From the NCBI RefSeq assembly GCF_015352425.1, contig NZ_JADKNH010000001.1, positions 67,115 to 118,595 on the forward strand: DNA of 51,481 nt, written 5' to 3'. The DNA comes from Fusibacter ferrireducens. GTDB lineage: Bacteria > Bacillota > Clostridia > Peptostreptococcales > Acidaminobacteraceae. The notes beneath the pieces are model-generated. The model saw nothing but the letters and a program-made list of their open reading frames with translations, did not search any database and was not told the DNA's origin. Below are positions 27,845 through 37,582 of the stretch, piece by piece. Both the position numbers and the translations under genes were made by a program. Each line of letters starts with the position of its first letter. The first letter of the stretch is position 1.

Positions 27845-28777
27845 ATGAGAAAATTTATAATCGACACAGATACAGCATCTGATGATGCCGTTGCACTGAT
27901 TATGGCTTTAAGAGAAAAAGAGGTAAAAGTAGAGGCGATAACCGTGGTTGCAGGCAATGTGCCCATAGATGTCGCTGTGAAAAATGCACTTATTTCGGTT
28001 GAAATGGCGAACACTTATAAACCACCTGTCTTTAAAGGGATTGCTAAACCGATATTGAGAGAACTGGTAGATTCGGAATATGTGCATGGCAGTGATGGTA
28101 TGGGTGAAATGAATCTGCCAGACCCTACAATTCAAATTGAACAAGAACATGCAGTAGATGCGATGATCCGCATGATTGAAGCGCATGATGATCAAGAATT
28201 GGAACTGATTACACTGGGTCCTTTGACGAATCTGGCAGTTGCCTATGTAAAAGCGCCTGAGATTTTGAAGAAATTAAAAAGAGTGACGATTATGGGCGGT
28301 GCAGGACTGAAGTCAGGCAATATTACGCCTGTTGCAGAATTTAACATTTACGTTGATCCTGAAGCGGCCCAAATTGTGGCGGCATCAGGGTTGCCCTTAT
28401 ATTTTGTCGGCTGGGATGCGAGTATGGGGGAGTCGTTTTTAAATCTGGATGATTTAGAATTTTTAAACAATTCTGGATCAGAAACAGCGAAGTTCTGCGT
28501 GAGGTGTAATAAGTCACTACAGACATTTAATTTAGAGCGCTTAAATCACCAGGGTTTCGATTTGCCAGACCCTGCAACCGTGGCGGCTGCCTTCTATCCT
28601 GAAATTGTAGAAAATTATGATGCATACTGTTATGTGGAATATAAAAGCGAAATGAATAGTGGACAACTTGTCATCGATTATTTGTCAATTCTAAACGAAC
28701 CACCAAACGCCACCTTTTGTGGTGTGTTAAATGGGGCAGCTTTTAAGCAAAAATTATTTGAACTGATCATAGATTGA
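27845..28777 (+). CDS. Inosine/uridine-type nucleoside hydrolase
   Basis: A 310-residue hydrolase that splits nucleosides into ribose and base. The calcium-binding motif is DTDTASDDA (7-15) and the second hallmark is LGPLTNLAVAYVKAPEI. A third metal ligand is the Asp in LPDPATVAAAF. There the residue before Asp is Pro and not the His of the classical HDP motif, so substrate range may differ from the best-known enzymes. It is 45 bp after the permease, in the same operon, and links uptake with salvage. A GGAGGT precedes the ATG. Confidence 0.92.
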   Translation: MRKFIIDTDTASDDAVALIMALREKEVKVEAITVVAGNVPIDVAVKNALISVEMANTYKPPVFKGIAKPILRELVDSEYVHGSDGMGEMNLPDPTIQIEQEHAVDAMIRMIEAHDDQELELITLGPLTNLAVAYVKAPEILKKLKRVTIMGGAGLKSGNITPVAEFNIYVDPEAAQIVAASGLPLYFVGWDASMGESFLNLDDLEFLNNSGSETAKFCVRCNKSLQTFNLERLNHQGFDLPDPATVAAAFYPEIVENYDAYCYVEYKSEMNSGQLVIDYLSILNEPPNATFCGVLNGAAFKQKLFELIID

Positions 28778-28856
28778 TTCAATTCATTGAAAAATAGCTC
28801 TTTTATGAAACCGATTAAATCAGCACTGAATCCCTCAAATTGATATTGAACAATTC

Positions 28857-28898
28857 AAACTTTGCAGTGCAAAATAGCTTATGTACTGCAAAGTTTTA
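28857..28898 (+). terminator. Terminator of the nucleoside operon
   Basis: AAACTTTGCAGT pairs perfectly with ACTGCAAAGTTT, with TTTT at the 3' end. Confidence 0.85.
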
Positions 28899-28980
28899 TA
28901 AGATAAAGCTTAATTTGGGTATACGAAACATGAGTTGAATCCTTATATTTTTTAACTTAAAATGGAATGGGGTGAATCAT

Positions 28981-29622
28981 TTGATTGAATTAAAGGCATT
29001 ATTGGGTAATTGTCCAAAGTATATAGCGGATCAATTTATTACGGAAGAGGTCGAAGAAGGTATCGTTTTAATGGAGCAAGGTTCTAGAGCCAGACAAGTC
29101 ATCTTTCTCATAGAGGGCAGAGTCAATATTTATAGGCTAGCGCTTAATGGCATAAACATGCTCGAGTACGAGTACGGCAACTATGAGATGATCGGTGAAG
29201 TAGAAGCCCTTAATGGTATGGAAATACTATCCAACGTTGTTACTGTTAGAAAATGCAAAATAGTTCGAATTGATAATGAATTATTCAGAGAATGGATAAA
29301 TGTCGATCGCGCGTTTAATGATTATGTGTTAAAACAACTAGCAGATAAACTCTACGAAGCTTGCCTTAACACAGAGATCAATATGGCATATCCGATGAAG
29401 TATAAAGTACTGTATTATTTATTAACACAGGCAAAAAAAGGTCATAAATATATACCAAAAGATGAATTGGTGGCTGCCATCGCTGGAAGGCTTCGCAGCA
29501 CCAACAGAGTCTTAAGTGATTTGGCAGAAGAGGATATGATCGAATTGGATGTCGGTATGATCAAAATTGTCGACTTAGCAGCGATCCAAAATCAGATGAA
29601 GGCTTTCGAGAATAAGTCGTGA
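28981..29622 (+). CDS. Crp/Fnr-family transcriptional regulator
   Basis: A 213-residue regulator with an N-terminal cyclic-nucleotide-binding-like barrel (VLMEQGSRARQVIFLIEGRVNIY) and a C-terminal winged helix (ELVAAIAGRLRSTNRVLSDLAEEDMIEL). I place the start at a TTG (28981) because GGGGTGA lies five bases upstream; a GTG at 28972 would add three residues and is possible. Its ligand and targets are unknown. It lies between the nucleoside operon and the efflux operon and has the orientation of both, but terminators or promoters separate it from each. Confidence 0.85.
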   Translation: MIELKALLGNCPKYIADQFITEEVEEGIVLMEQGSRARQVIFLIEGRVNIYRLALNGINMLEYEYGNYEMIGEVEALNGMEILSNVVTVRKCKIVRIDNELFREWINVDRAFNDYVLKQLADKLYEACLNTEINMAYPMKYKVLYYLLTQAKKGHKYIPKDELVAAIAGRLRSTNRVLSDLAEEDMIELDVGMIKIVDLAAIQNQMKAFENKS

Positions 29623-29667
29623 AAGTGATGCTTTGATCAATAGAGCTGTTTTTTAATAAAATTGGAC

Positions 29668-29696
29668 TTAACAAATATGCCATTGTGCGCTATAAT
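29668..29696 (+). promoter_or_regulatory. Sigma-A promoter of the tetR gene
   Basis: TTAACA at 29668-29673 and TATAAT at 29691-29696 are 17 bp apart. This placement rules out translation from codons upstream of about 29703. Confidence 0.8.
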
Positions 29697-29726
29697 AACA
29701 ATATAATAATGAATAGAGGTTCGCTA

Positions 29727-30332
29727 ATGGCTCAAGTTTTAAAAGAAGAAATCAAGAATAGAATTATTGAATCAGGAATCAATTGCTTTATGGCAAACGG
29801 GTTTCAAAAGACGACGATGAAAGAAATATCCGAAGACTCGGGCATATCTGTGGGCAATCTATACCGTTATTTTCCCAATAAGAGAAGTTTGTACGATGAA
29901 ATCATTAAACCATTCTATTTGGGGATCGAACTGATGACCAAAGAAGTGCATGCCACCATTGAACAGGAAGAAAAACCAGACATTGATTTCCTAACGTCTA
30001 GAGCCTATAAGAGGTTGTTTGAGTTGTTTCAAAATCAGAGGCGGATTGCAGGGATTGTCATAAGAGATCCGGGTAGTCTTGAATTTCATGAAACGATGAG
30101 TACTTTTATCAATATGTTATCTGCCAGTCTTAAAGTTTCTTTTGAAATGTACACTCAGAAGCAGATGCATGATGAAATATTCTACAGAGCTTTTGCCAAT
30201 TCAATTGTTTATGGCTTTATTTCCATAGTGGCCAGTGTGCCAGAGGCAAAACTAAATGAGTCGCTTGAAAACTTTATCAAATTTTCTTTTGGTATGATTA
30301 AAGAGCGTTATATGAGTCTGTTTGATAAATAG
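29727..30332 (+). CDS. TetR-family regulator of the efflux operon
   Basis: A 201-residue repressor-type protein. The N-terminal helix-turn-helix is TTMKEISEDSGISVGNLYRYFPNKRSLYDEI (about 28-60), typical of TetR. The C-terminal ligand domain is unremarkable. The ATG at 29727 follows AGAGGT and lies after the promoter. It sits 81 bp before an RND efflux pair, and an inverted repeat between the two is a likely operator, so it probably controls that efflux system and itself in response to a toxic compound (inference). Confidence 0.88.
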   Translation: MAQVLKEEIKNRIIESGINCFMANGFQKTTMKEISEDSGISVGNLYRYFPNKRSLYDEIIKPFYLGIELMTKEVHATIEQEEKPDIDFLTSRAYKRLFELFQNQRRIAGIVIRDPGSLEFHETMSTFINMLSASLKVSFEMYTQKQMHDEIFYRAFANSIVYGFISIVASVPEAKLNESLENFIKFSFGMIKERYMSLFDK

Positions 30333-30356
30333 ATTCTTTTTTTTAAGACAATAGCG

Positions 30357-30384
30357 AATTGAAATTCATTATACGAATTCAATT
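30357..30384. promoter_or_regulatory. Candidate TetR operator
   Basis: AATTGAAATTC (30357-30367) and GAATTCAATT (30375-30384) form an inverted repeat just before the adaptor gene. Confidence 0.5.
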
Positions 30385-30413
30385 GAAATATATCATACAA
30401 ACAGGAGGCATAT

Positions 30414-31619
30414 ATGTCGAAAAAAAATAGAGTGATTTTAACGCTTATAATTTTAGGGGCTTTGGGTTTGACTGTCTTCAAAGTAACATGCCAAGTGGAT
30501 GCCCCAATAGTTGTGGTCAAACCAGTGACGGTGAAAAAATTGGCAATGACGAATTATGATGTCAGTTTAAATTATGTGGGGCGGGTTGAATCTTCAAGTC
30601 TGAAAAAATTAAGCTTTAAAAGCACGGGTAAAGTTGAAAGCATTAAAGTTGCTGTGGGTGATCGCGTGAATGCAGGGGATCAGCTGATGATACTTGATCA
30701 GGAAGATCTTATTTTCGCGAAAAACGCAGCAGAAAATCAAATGAAGGTCGCACTGGCTCAATATGAGAAGGTTCTAAAAGGGACGTCTTCTGAGGAACTA
30801 AAGAATGCCAAAAGCAATGTGGAAAAGGCACAAGAAATCTATAATGATGCTCAAAAACAGCTGGATCACGGCAAGTTGCTCTATGAATCAGGTGGCATTT
30901 CAAAAGATGCGCTAGATCAGTTGACACTGAACTTAAATCTTCAAGCAAAGAATTTAGACCAAGCAGAACAACTCTATCAAAAGGCAAAACGAGGTGCTGA
31001 ACCTGAAGATGTTGCAATGGCGCAGGCCAATTACTTAATGGCAAAGACAGATTTTGAATCCAAGCAATCCCTACTGGAGGATGCTGTTCTAAGGGCACCG
31101 GTCTCTGGAACGATTGTTTCAATTTTGTATGAAGCGGATGAAACGGTTCCCGCAGGGTATCCCGCTGTTGTCATTCGAGAAGACAGTCAGATTATAAAAG
31201 TGGGTGTCACAGGTGAAGATCTTAAAAAAATCAAGTTAGGTCAAGAATTTCTATGTACAGATTTGGCATTGAAAGGCTCGATTACAAGGCTTGCAGAGGT
31301 GCCCGACGCTTCAACACATCTTTATGAAATTGAAGCGACACTAAAAAACAGTGATTTATTGATTGGTGAAATTGTCGAATGCAGGCTTTTGATTGGTGAA
31401 GCATCCGGCGTCATAATTCCAATTGAAAGCATTCTCAATGATGGTGAAGATTTTGTGTTCTTGTATGAAGAAGGCTATGTGACCAGACAGGTTGTTCATA
31501 AATCGGAAATCATAGGCAACCAAATTTTAGTGAGCGGTCTAAACGCAGGTGATTTATTGATTTCCAAAAATATCAATCAATTGAAAGATGGCGAACTTGT
31601 AAGTCTAATGGAACAATAA
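30414..31619 (+). CDS. RND efflux periplasmic-adaptor-type subunit (HlyD family)
   Basis: A 401-residue membrane fusion protein. It has an N-terminal membrane anchor (VILTLIILGALGLTVF), a lipoyl half-motif (GKVESIKVAVGDRVNAGDQLMIL), a long helical hairpin rich in Ala, Gln and Lys (about 100-210), the second lipoyl half (LRAPVSGTIVSILYEADETVPAG) and beta-barrel domains. It pairs with the RND pump gene 10 bp downstream. In a single-membrane bacterium it would bridge the pump to the cell wall; no TolC-like gene is present, which fits. Confidence 0.92.
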   Translation: MSKKNRVILTLIILGALGLTVFKVTCQVDAPIVVVKPVTVKKLAMTNYDVSLNYVGRVESSSLKKLSFKSTGKVESIKVAVGDRVNAGDQLMILDQEDLIFAKNAAENQMKVALAQYEKVLKGTSSEELKNAKSNVEKAQEIYNDAQKQLDHGKLLYESGGISKDALDQLTLNLNLQAKNLDQAEQLYQKAKRGAEPEDVAMAQANYLMAKTDFESKQSLLEDAVLRAPVSGTIVSILYEADETVPAGYPAVVIREDSQIIKVGVTGEDLKKIKLGQEFLCTDLALKGSITRLAEVPDASTHLYEIEATLKNSDLLIGEIVECRLLIGEASGVIIPIESILNDGEDFVFLYEEGYVTRQVVHKSEIIGNQILVSGLNAGDLLISKNINQLKDGELVSLMEQ

Positions 31620-31629
31620 GGGGAAAAAG

Positions 31630-34600
31630 ATGATCAAAAGAGTAATTTTAAATCGAAAAATAATGCTGTTTTTTGTAGCCCTGATTGGATTGATGGGACT
31701 ATATGCTTATAATGTTACACCGAAGCAAGAAGCGCCTGATATTGCCGCTACGACTGCCATTGTAACAGCTATCTTTCCAGGGGCATCCCCTTCAAATGTG
31801 GAAGCGTTGGTCACTTCTAAAATTGAAAAAGCGCTCAGTAATATTGAGGGTTATGAGGCATGCTCTTCTTATTCCAACAACAGTGTTTCAACGATGGTCG
31901 TCAAGTTTAAATACGGGGTTGATGTGGATGCAACTTGGGATAAGCTCAGACGTGCCATGGTGGATGTCCAATCTGAATTGCCCGATGAAGTGCTGACGAT
32001 TGAGGTCAATACGGATGTCACAGAAACTACGGGTATTTTAATTGCACTTTCAAGCGATACGTACTCTTACGAAGCGTTGAGTAATTATGGTAATGAAGTC
32101 ATTTCTAAACTATCTCGCGTGGATGGTGTTGCAAAATTTGAAATTTCTGGTGAGATTTTAAAACAACTTACAGTTGAAATTGATTATCAAAAACTCAATG
32201 CACTGAATTTGTCTTTCAATGAAATTAAGCAGCTCATTCAAAGTCAAAATATTGAGATTCCCTCGGGTAAAATAGAAGATGACGGTTCTAAGATAAATTT
32301 GACCATGGATGGCACTTTTCAGAGCCTTGATGATATAGGAAATATTATCATTGGCGTTTCCAGTGAAAATGGATCGGTATTGAGGCTCAAAGATATTTCG
32401 AAAATCTATTTTGAAGACGAAGTAGGATTGGTAAAATATCGAAGCCAAGGGCAGAAGGCCATTTTGATTACTGGCTATTTTGAAAAGAATAAAAACATTG
32501 TGACCATAGGCAAAGACGTTAGAACAGAAATTGAGGCCATTAAAAAGGAATTGCCTGATCATCTTGAATTTAAAGAAGTGGTTTTTCAACCTGAGGAAGT
32601 GGACGATGCCATACACAATTTTCTGGGCAATCTATTCATGGGGATTATTTTGGTGATCGTCGTCGTCTTAGTTGGCATGGGTGCTCGAAATGCAGTAATC
32701 GTATCGCTTGCAATACCCCTTTCCATATTGTCTACTTTTGTCATGATGGCCGTTTTTCATATTCAGATTCATCAAGTTTCCATAACCGCATTAATTGTGG
32801 CTTTGGGCATGTTGGTGGACAACGCAATTGTCGTAAGCGATGCCATTCAACACAAGTTGGATGCTGGCGAACCCAAATTAGAGGCTTGTGTAAATGGTGC
32901 TAAGGAAGTGAGCATCCCTGTATTGACTTCGACGTTAACCACCATAGGTGCATTTTCACCGTTCTTGATGTTAAATTCCATAGCGGGGGATTTCGTAAAA
33001 GCTTTGCCGATAATTGTCATCATTGCACTTTCGGCGTCCTATCTGATTGCACTCTTTGTGACGCCTGCAATGGCCTATATATTTTTTAAACCATCAACTA
33101 AGAAAGTGATTACTGTCGATCAAACCTTTGTGTATAAGATGCTGAACTATGCACTTGCTCATAAGAAAATGGCATTGGCATTGGGGTTGGCTTGCATCAT
33201 TCTATTGGGATCAACTGTTTGGATGACTCATGTTGTCTTCTTCCCAAAAGCGGATAAGGATTTGCTCTATATCGATGTCACAGCAGATCGCAATGTGGAT
33301 ATTGAATACACTCAGACTGTAACAGATCAAATTGAACAGATCTTGGGCAATGATCCTGGTGTTGTGAGCTATACCACGGCTTTAGGGGGTGGCGTTCCAA
33401 AATTTTATCAGACTATGGGTATTACGACTACGATTCCAAGCAATGCACAAATTGTCATTAAAGTGGCTTTAGATCAAACGGATTTCAATAAAAATACACC
33501 TTATGCCGATGATTTGCAAAGGCGAATAGACGCCGTATTAATTGGCGGCAAAGCAACGGTAAAAGAGCTGGAGAGTGCTGAGCCAATAGGTGCGCCTATA
33601 AATATCAGATTCTTTAGTACAGATCAAACCAAGCTCAAAACGATTTCAGAACAAGCTGTGACCAGTCTTGAATCCATTGAAGGGACTAAGAATGTGAGAT
33701 CCGATTTGAGTCAAAAAGTTTATGAATTTTCAATTGATATACACGAAGAGCAAGCCGCTTATCTGGGGATTTCCAAATACGATGCTTTAAATGAAGTGAG
33801 TATTGCACTGAGAGGTCGTGAGGCAAGTATCTACAGAAGTGAAGGTGTGGAAAGTGATATTATCGTCAAAAGCAATTTGGACAGTATTGAAGCTCTGGAG
33901 AACTTAGCGATTAAGTCATCTGTCACTGATCATAAAATCCTCTTGAAAGACATTGCAACAGTTGTGTTAGAACCCGTAAATCCAACGATTATAAAGTATG
34001 ACCAAAAGTATGCGGTCAAGGTGTCCAGTGATGTCCTCAGTGGTTATAGTCGTCAAGAGATTGTAAGTTTGTTTCGCCAGCAGTTAGAGGCAAAAGATTT
34101 GGAGGGCATCTCCTTTGAGTTTGATGGTGAAGGGGAAAAGATCAAATCCAATTTTGGCAATTTGGGCATCAGTGCCCTTATCGCATTGTTGTTTATTTAT
34201 GCGATTATATTGATTCAATTTAAATCCTATAAACAGCCCTTTATTATTCTGTTGACGGTGCCACTCGCTTCGACGGCGTCGGTCTTTGGACTGTTTATCA
34301 CCAATCAACCGCTCTCTTTTACTGCTCTGGTGGGCATCATCAGTTTGATTGGGATTGTGGTCAACAATGCAATCGTGCTTTTGGATTATATTAACAGTAA
34401 ACTGGCAGAAGGGTTAGATGTAGATGAAGCGTGCCGAACCGCTTCTGTGATGAGGTTTAGACCCATTATGCTATCCACCATAACCACGGTGATCGGGTTG
34501 ATTCCACTGGTGATTTCAAACAGCGAGTTGTTCAAGCCAATGGCCATTGCGCTCATGTCGGGCTTATTGATTTCAACGATGCTGACATTGGTGTTTATAC

Positions 34601-34635
34601 CGTTGGTGGTGAGTATGGTTATTGGAAAGGAGTAG
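31630..34635 (+). CDS. RND-family efflux pump (AcrB/SwrC type)
   Basis: A 1001-residue transporter with twelve helices and two large outer loops. The first helix is followed by the porter region (APDIAATTAIVTAIFPGASP). In helix 4 the proton-relay region reads GMLVDNAIVVSDAI, keeping one acidic residue where AcrB has two (Asp-Asp). The second half repeats the pattern (SLIGIVVNNAIVLLDYIN). It forms an operon with the adaptor and probably exports hydrophobic drugs, lipids or surfactant-like peptides; the substrate is not predictable here. A hairpin element at 34704-34800 lies just downstream and could end its transcript. Confidence 0.92.
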   Translation: MIKRVILNRKIMLFFVALIGLMGLYAYNVTPKQEAPDIAATTAIVTAIFPGASPSNVEALVTSKIEKALSNIEGYEACSSYSNNSVSTMVVKFKYGVDVDATWDKLRRAMVDVQSELPDEVLTIEVNTDVTETTGILIALSSDTYSYEALSNYGNEVISKLSRVDGVAKFEISGEILKQLTVEIDYQKLNALNLSFNEIKQLIQSQNIEIPSGKIEDDGSKINLTMDGTFQSLDDIGNIIIGVSSENGSVLRLKDISKIYFEDEVGLVKYRSQGQKAILITGYFEKNKNIVTIGKDVRTEIEAIKKELPDHLEFKEVVFQPEEVDDAIHNFLGNLFMGIILVIVVVLVGMGARNAVIVSLAIPLSILSTFVMMAVFHIQIHQVSITALIVALGMLVDNAIVVSDAIQHKLDAGEPKLEACVNGAKEVSIPVLTSTLTTIGAFSPFLMLNSIAGDFVKALPIIVIIALSASYLIALFVTPAMAYIFFKPSTKKVITVDQTFVYKMLNYALAHKKMALALGLACIILLGSTVWMTHVVFFPKADKDLLYIDVTADRNVDIEYTQTVTDQIEQILGNDPGVVSYTTALGGGVPKFYQTMGITTTIPSNAQIVIKVALDQTDFNKNTPYADDLQRRIDAVLIGGKATVKELESAEPIGAPINIRFFSTDQTKLKTISEQAVTSLESIEGTKNVRSDLSQKVYEFSIDIHEEQAAYLGISKYDALNEVSIALRGREASIYRSEGVESDIIVKSNLDSIEALENLAIKSSVTDHKILLKDIATVVLEPVNPTIIKYDQKYAVKVSSDVLSGYSRQEIVSLFRQQLEAKDLEGISFEFDGEGEKIKSNFGNLGISALIALLFIYAIILIQFKSYKQPFIILLTVPLASTASVFGLFITNQPLSFTALVGIISLIGIVVNNAIVLLDYINSKLAEGLDVDEACRTASVMRFRPIMLSTITTVIGLIPLVISNSELFKPMAIALMSGLLISTMLTLVFIPLVVSMVIGKE

Positions 34636-34703
34636 CCACATTCGCATATATCGGCCGACTTTTTTTATACCGTTCTCATTTCTAACTTTTGGGTAATATG
34701 AAA

Positions 34704-34800
34704 ATCCCCCACCCACCTATATACACCCTTCGGACTAGAGTCCTCGCTTGCGCTGCGGATAGCCCTGCTGGTGTATATAGGTGGGTGGGGGATGGTTTTT
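34704..34800. repeat. Hairpin element, copy 1 (core inverted)
   Basis: Arms CCCCCACCCACCTATATACA and TGTATATAGGTGGGTGGGGG form a perfect 20-bp stem around a 46-nt core. The core is the reverse complement of that in copies 2 and 3 (here it starts CCCTTCGGACTAGAGTCC). The outer flanks are AAAAT on the left and ATGGTTTTT on the right, the same polarity as copy 2. It can act as a strong hairpin terminator. It marks the left border of the DISARM region. Confidence 0.95.
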
Positions 34801-35006
34801 TACATGTTCAATAAATGCCCTATACACTGAATGTGAACGAGGGCAAACTTTTTTATAGATATTTAGATAAATTTTTTTAAAATGGAGGAGTATTCATTTT
34901 TATATATTTTGATCAGGAATCCCCACTAATTAATTTGATCTGGTATTTTATGAATTTGCTATTTATGGTAAAATATTTACACAAAGTATAATTTAAGAGG
35001 TGAAAT
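34801..35006. other. AT-rich leader of the DISARM operon
   Basis: No gene seen. An extended -10 box TGGTAAAAT (34966-34974) is a possible promoter, without a convincing -35 box. A TATAAT lies at 34987-34992. AGAGGTG before the drmE ATG is the ribosome binding site. Confidence 0.35.
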
Positions 35007-37529
35007 ATGCTATCTTGGAAAGAATATATAGAAAAAACTGTAAAAAATTACGAAGAATACAATAAACTGGAAATTTCTATAGATGGCTTTCCTAATGTTA
35101 CCAATATACCTAGTATTGTTTTATTAAGCCTAGAACTTAATAAAATAACTGATGGAAATCTCGGGCTAATATTGCCAAAATCATTCGTTTATGTTTATTT
35201 GATGGCTGTATTATACCAACTTGAAATAATTAGTAAAATTAATTTTAATGATAACATTATAGATCAATTTAAAAGTGGAGAGCTATTGAAGTGCGGTAAT
35301 AGTATTGTTGAGTTTGATAAAGTTGATTATAGCGATGGTATTGGTAGAATATGGGTTCGCACAGCAGATACCAACACTGGAATACCGCTAGAATCTGCCC
35401 CGCTACTGCAGTATACTAAAACTAAAAAGAAATTATCAAAAGACAAGAAATTTAATTCTGAGCATAAGAGGCAGACTTTAGAAAATATGAAACTAAAAAG
35501 TGATGGCATTATTTTAAAAGCCAAAAGACTGAAAACGCATGTAAATAGTAGTGTGTGTATTGTAACTAATCAAGGTAAGTTTATTGATTTTATTAAGACT
35601 ACAACCATTAACAAACAACCTCTTATTGATTTGTTATATACGGTAAGATTAGATTATAATGGTGGTCTGATTGATGTATCAACAGGGAAATTAGAAGGGA
35701 TACCAAGTATAGTTATTGCATCCGATATTTATAAAGCTCATGAGTATATAGAGTCACATGATTCAGTAAAGCAACTTATTGTTGATATAACTGATGCGAC
35801 TGATTTAGAAGCAGAATATTATACACATCAAAAAATAAAGGAGTATGGTGTAAAGACGCTTTTTATATCGGATTTAACTAAGAAAACGGATATAATTGAA
35901 TTAGAAAAAATGAATGCAAGCATATGGGAATGGACACGAGAACTGGTAAAACAAATGCCAAATTTGAGTTTAAATAATAAATTAGATTTAGAATTAAATA
36001 ACTATGTAAATCATGATTTGGAGTGCATTCATTGCCCAAATGATAAATTCGCTATTGTGTATGATTACATTCGTGAAATAAAAAGTGATGATGATTTAGA
36101 AGAAGAATTTTTTGATGCCTATATTAAGCTAGTTGGCATCTTTTATCGATTGTTGTTGATACCAATAATTATAGATTCTATAGAGAGAGAGAATATAATA
36201 AATAAAATTTATGAAATTAGAAAAGAGATAGAAGCAAATTCTAAAAGGATCTGTTCACACACACATAAGATGTTGGCAAATTTAACAGAAAATTTAATTA
36301 TATTAGCAGGTAATCGAACTAACGATAAATCTAGTTTGTTAAGAAAATTGATATCTCAGTGCTCAGAAGGAAAAGTAGCTATTATTATTAAGAATAGAGC
36401 TGATAAAAAACGAGTAGAAGATTATATTCTGCGTCTTCATTATAATAAAAAGAATTTGAAAGTTGTCGTAAAAACAGTGCAAGAATATAAGAAAAAAGAT
36501 TCTGTTTTTTTTGATGCTGTAATTTGCTCTGGTTGGTTTGGTGAGAACCATATGAAATCTATTTTTTATTCGAATAAGACAGCAAAGATAAAAGTTTTGC
36601 TGTATGAAATTGAAGAACATTGGAGAAAAACACATACTAGAAATTGGGCTAAATTTTCTATAAAAAGTTCAAATGAAATAATTCTTAAAGATGTCAAATT
36701 GGATTTTGAAAATAGCAATAGGCAAATGATTTTTACAGAGAGTGTTTTAAATTCTGAATTTATAATAGATATGGATAAATTAATTAATACTTATCAATTT
36801 TCATTGTATAAAACTAATAGCAGTCATTTGAAAGAAAAAGTAATAGCAGTTAATTTTTATGAAGGAGGAATTGCATTTTTTAAAAAAAATCATAAACTTA
36901 TTGTTATTAATGATATTATTGAAATAGGATTAAATAGAATACAAGAAAAAAGTGCTGGTCAGTTATTGGAAGGTGATATTATTGTTATAAGGGATTCTCA
37001 AAAAGATATTATAAGAGAAATGGCTGACAATATTTTAAATTCAAATGGTTATAATGATGTAAGACAAATATCCTGTCGCTGGAAAGAAGTTTTACAAAAT
37101 AAATTAGAAACATCGGAGTTCAGTGAATTATATTACTCGTTGAGTAATAATGGCTGCAGCGTTACGGAAAGTTGTGTTAGAAATTGGATTTACAATGATC
37201 ATATGATAATGCCAAATGATTTTGATCATGTATCATTAATTCTTTCGTTAGATTCAAATAAAATACACCCAGAAGAAGTAGAGAAAATTTATAGTGCAGG
37301 TAAAATAGTTAAAAGTGCACATGTTTCAGCGGGGAAAAAATTATCTGAATTACTATATTCAAGTTTAAGAGGAAAATATATAAAAAGTAAATTTGTAAAT
37401 AGCGAAATGACATTACAATCAGAAATTGAATTGGAAGTAGTGGGTAAAATTAAAGTGTTGAAAATTGACAAAATTACCAACAATATAACAATTGATGCCT
37501 CGTACGCAAACAAGTTTTATTTAGATTAA
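35007..37529 (+). CDS. drmE: DISARM protein DrmE (class 2)
   Basis: An 840-residue protein with no motif I can name, placed directly ahead of drmA in a complete DISARM set. Its size and position match DrmE, the class-2-specific component whose function is not established. The first 60 residues (ISIDGFPNVTNIPSIVLLSLEL) are predicted soluble. A middle stretch (residues 425-510) contains LIILAGNRTNDKSSLLRKLIS and later VFFDAVICSGW, which faintly recall nucleotide-binding or helicase-like folds but lack a standard Walker A. The call rests on context. Codon use is very AT-rich. Confidence 0.82.
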   Translation: MLSWKEYIEKTVKNYEEYNKLEISIDGFPNVTNIPSIVLLSLELNKITDGNLGLILPKSFVYVYLMAVLYQLEIISKINFNDNIIDQFKSGELLKCGNSIVEFDKVDYSDGIGRIWVRTADTNTGIPLESAPLLQYTKTKKKLSKDKKFNSEHKRQTLENMKLKSDGIILKAKRLKTHVNSSVCIVTNQGKFIDFIKTTTINKQPLIDLLYTVRLDYNGGLIDVSTGKLEGIPSIVIASDIYKAHEYIESHDSVKQLIVDITDATDLEAEYYTHQKIKEYGVKTLFISDLTKKTDIIELEKMNASIWEWTRELVKQMPNLSLNNKLDLELNNYVNHDLECIHCPNDKFAIVYDYIREIKSDDDLEEEFFDAYIKLVGIFYRLLLIPIIIDSIERENIINKIYEIRKEIEANSKRICSHTHKMLANLTENLIILAGNRTNDKSSLLRKLISQCSEGKVAIIIKNRADKKRVEDYILRLHYNKKNLKVVVKTVQEYKKKDSVFFDAVICSGWFGENHMKSIFYSNKTAKIKVLLYEIEEHWRKTHTRNWAKFSIKSSNEIILKDVKLDFENSNRQMIFTESVLNSEFIIDMDKLINTYQFSLYKTNSSHLKEKVIAVNFYEGGIAFFKKNHKLIVINDIIEIGLNRIQEKSAGQLLEGDIIVIRDSQKDIIREMADNILNSNGYNDVRQISCRWKEVLQNKLETSEFSELYYSLSNNGCSVTESCVRNWIYNDHMIMPNDFDHVSLILSLDSNKIHPEEVEKIYSAGKIVKSAHVSAGKKLSELLYSSLRGKYIKSKFVNSEMTLQSEIELEVVGKIKVLKIDKITNNITIDASYANKFYLD

Positions 37530-37582
37530 GTTAAAAATTCTGAGAAAAGTGTTTACTATAAAAAGTAAGTTAGGAGCGTTTT

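Noticed and set aside
27826-28195. Minus-strand frames inside the nucleoside hydrolase gene
   Set aside because: They are antisense to a well-supported gene and show no recognisable protein features.
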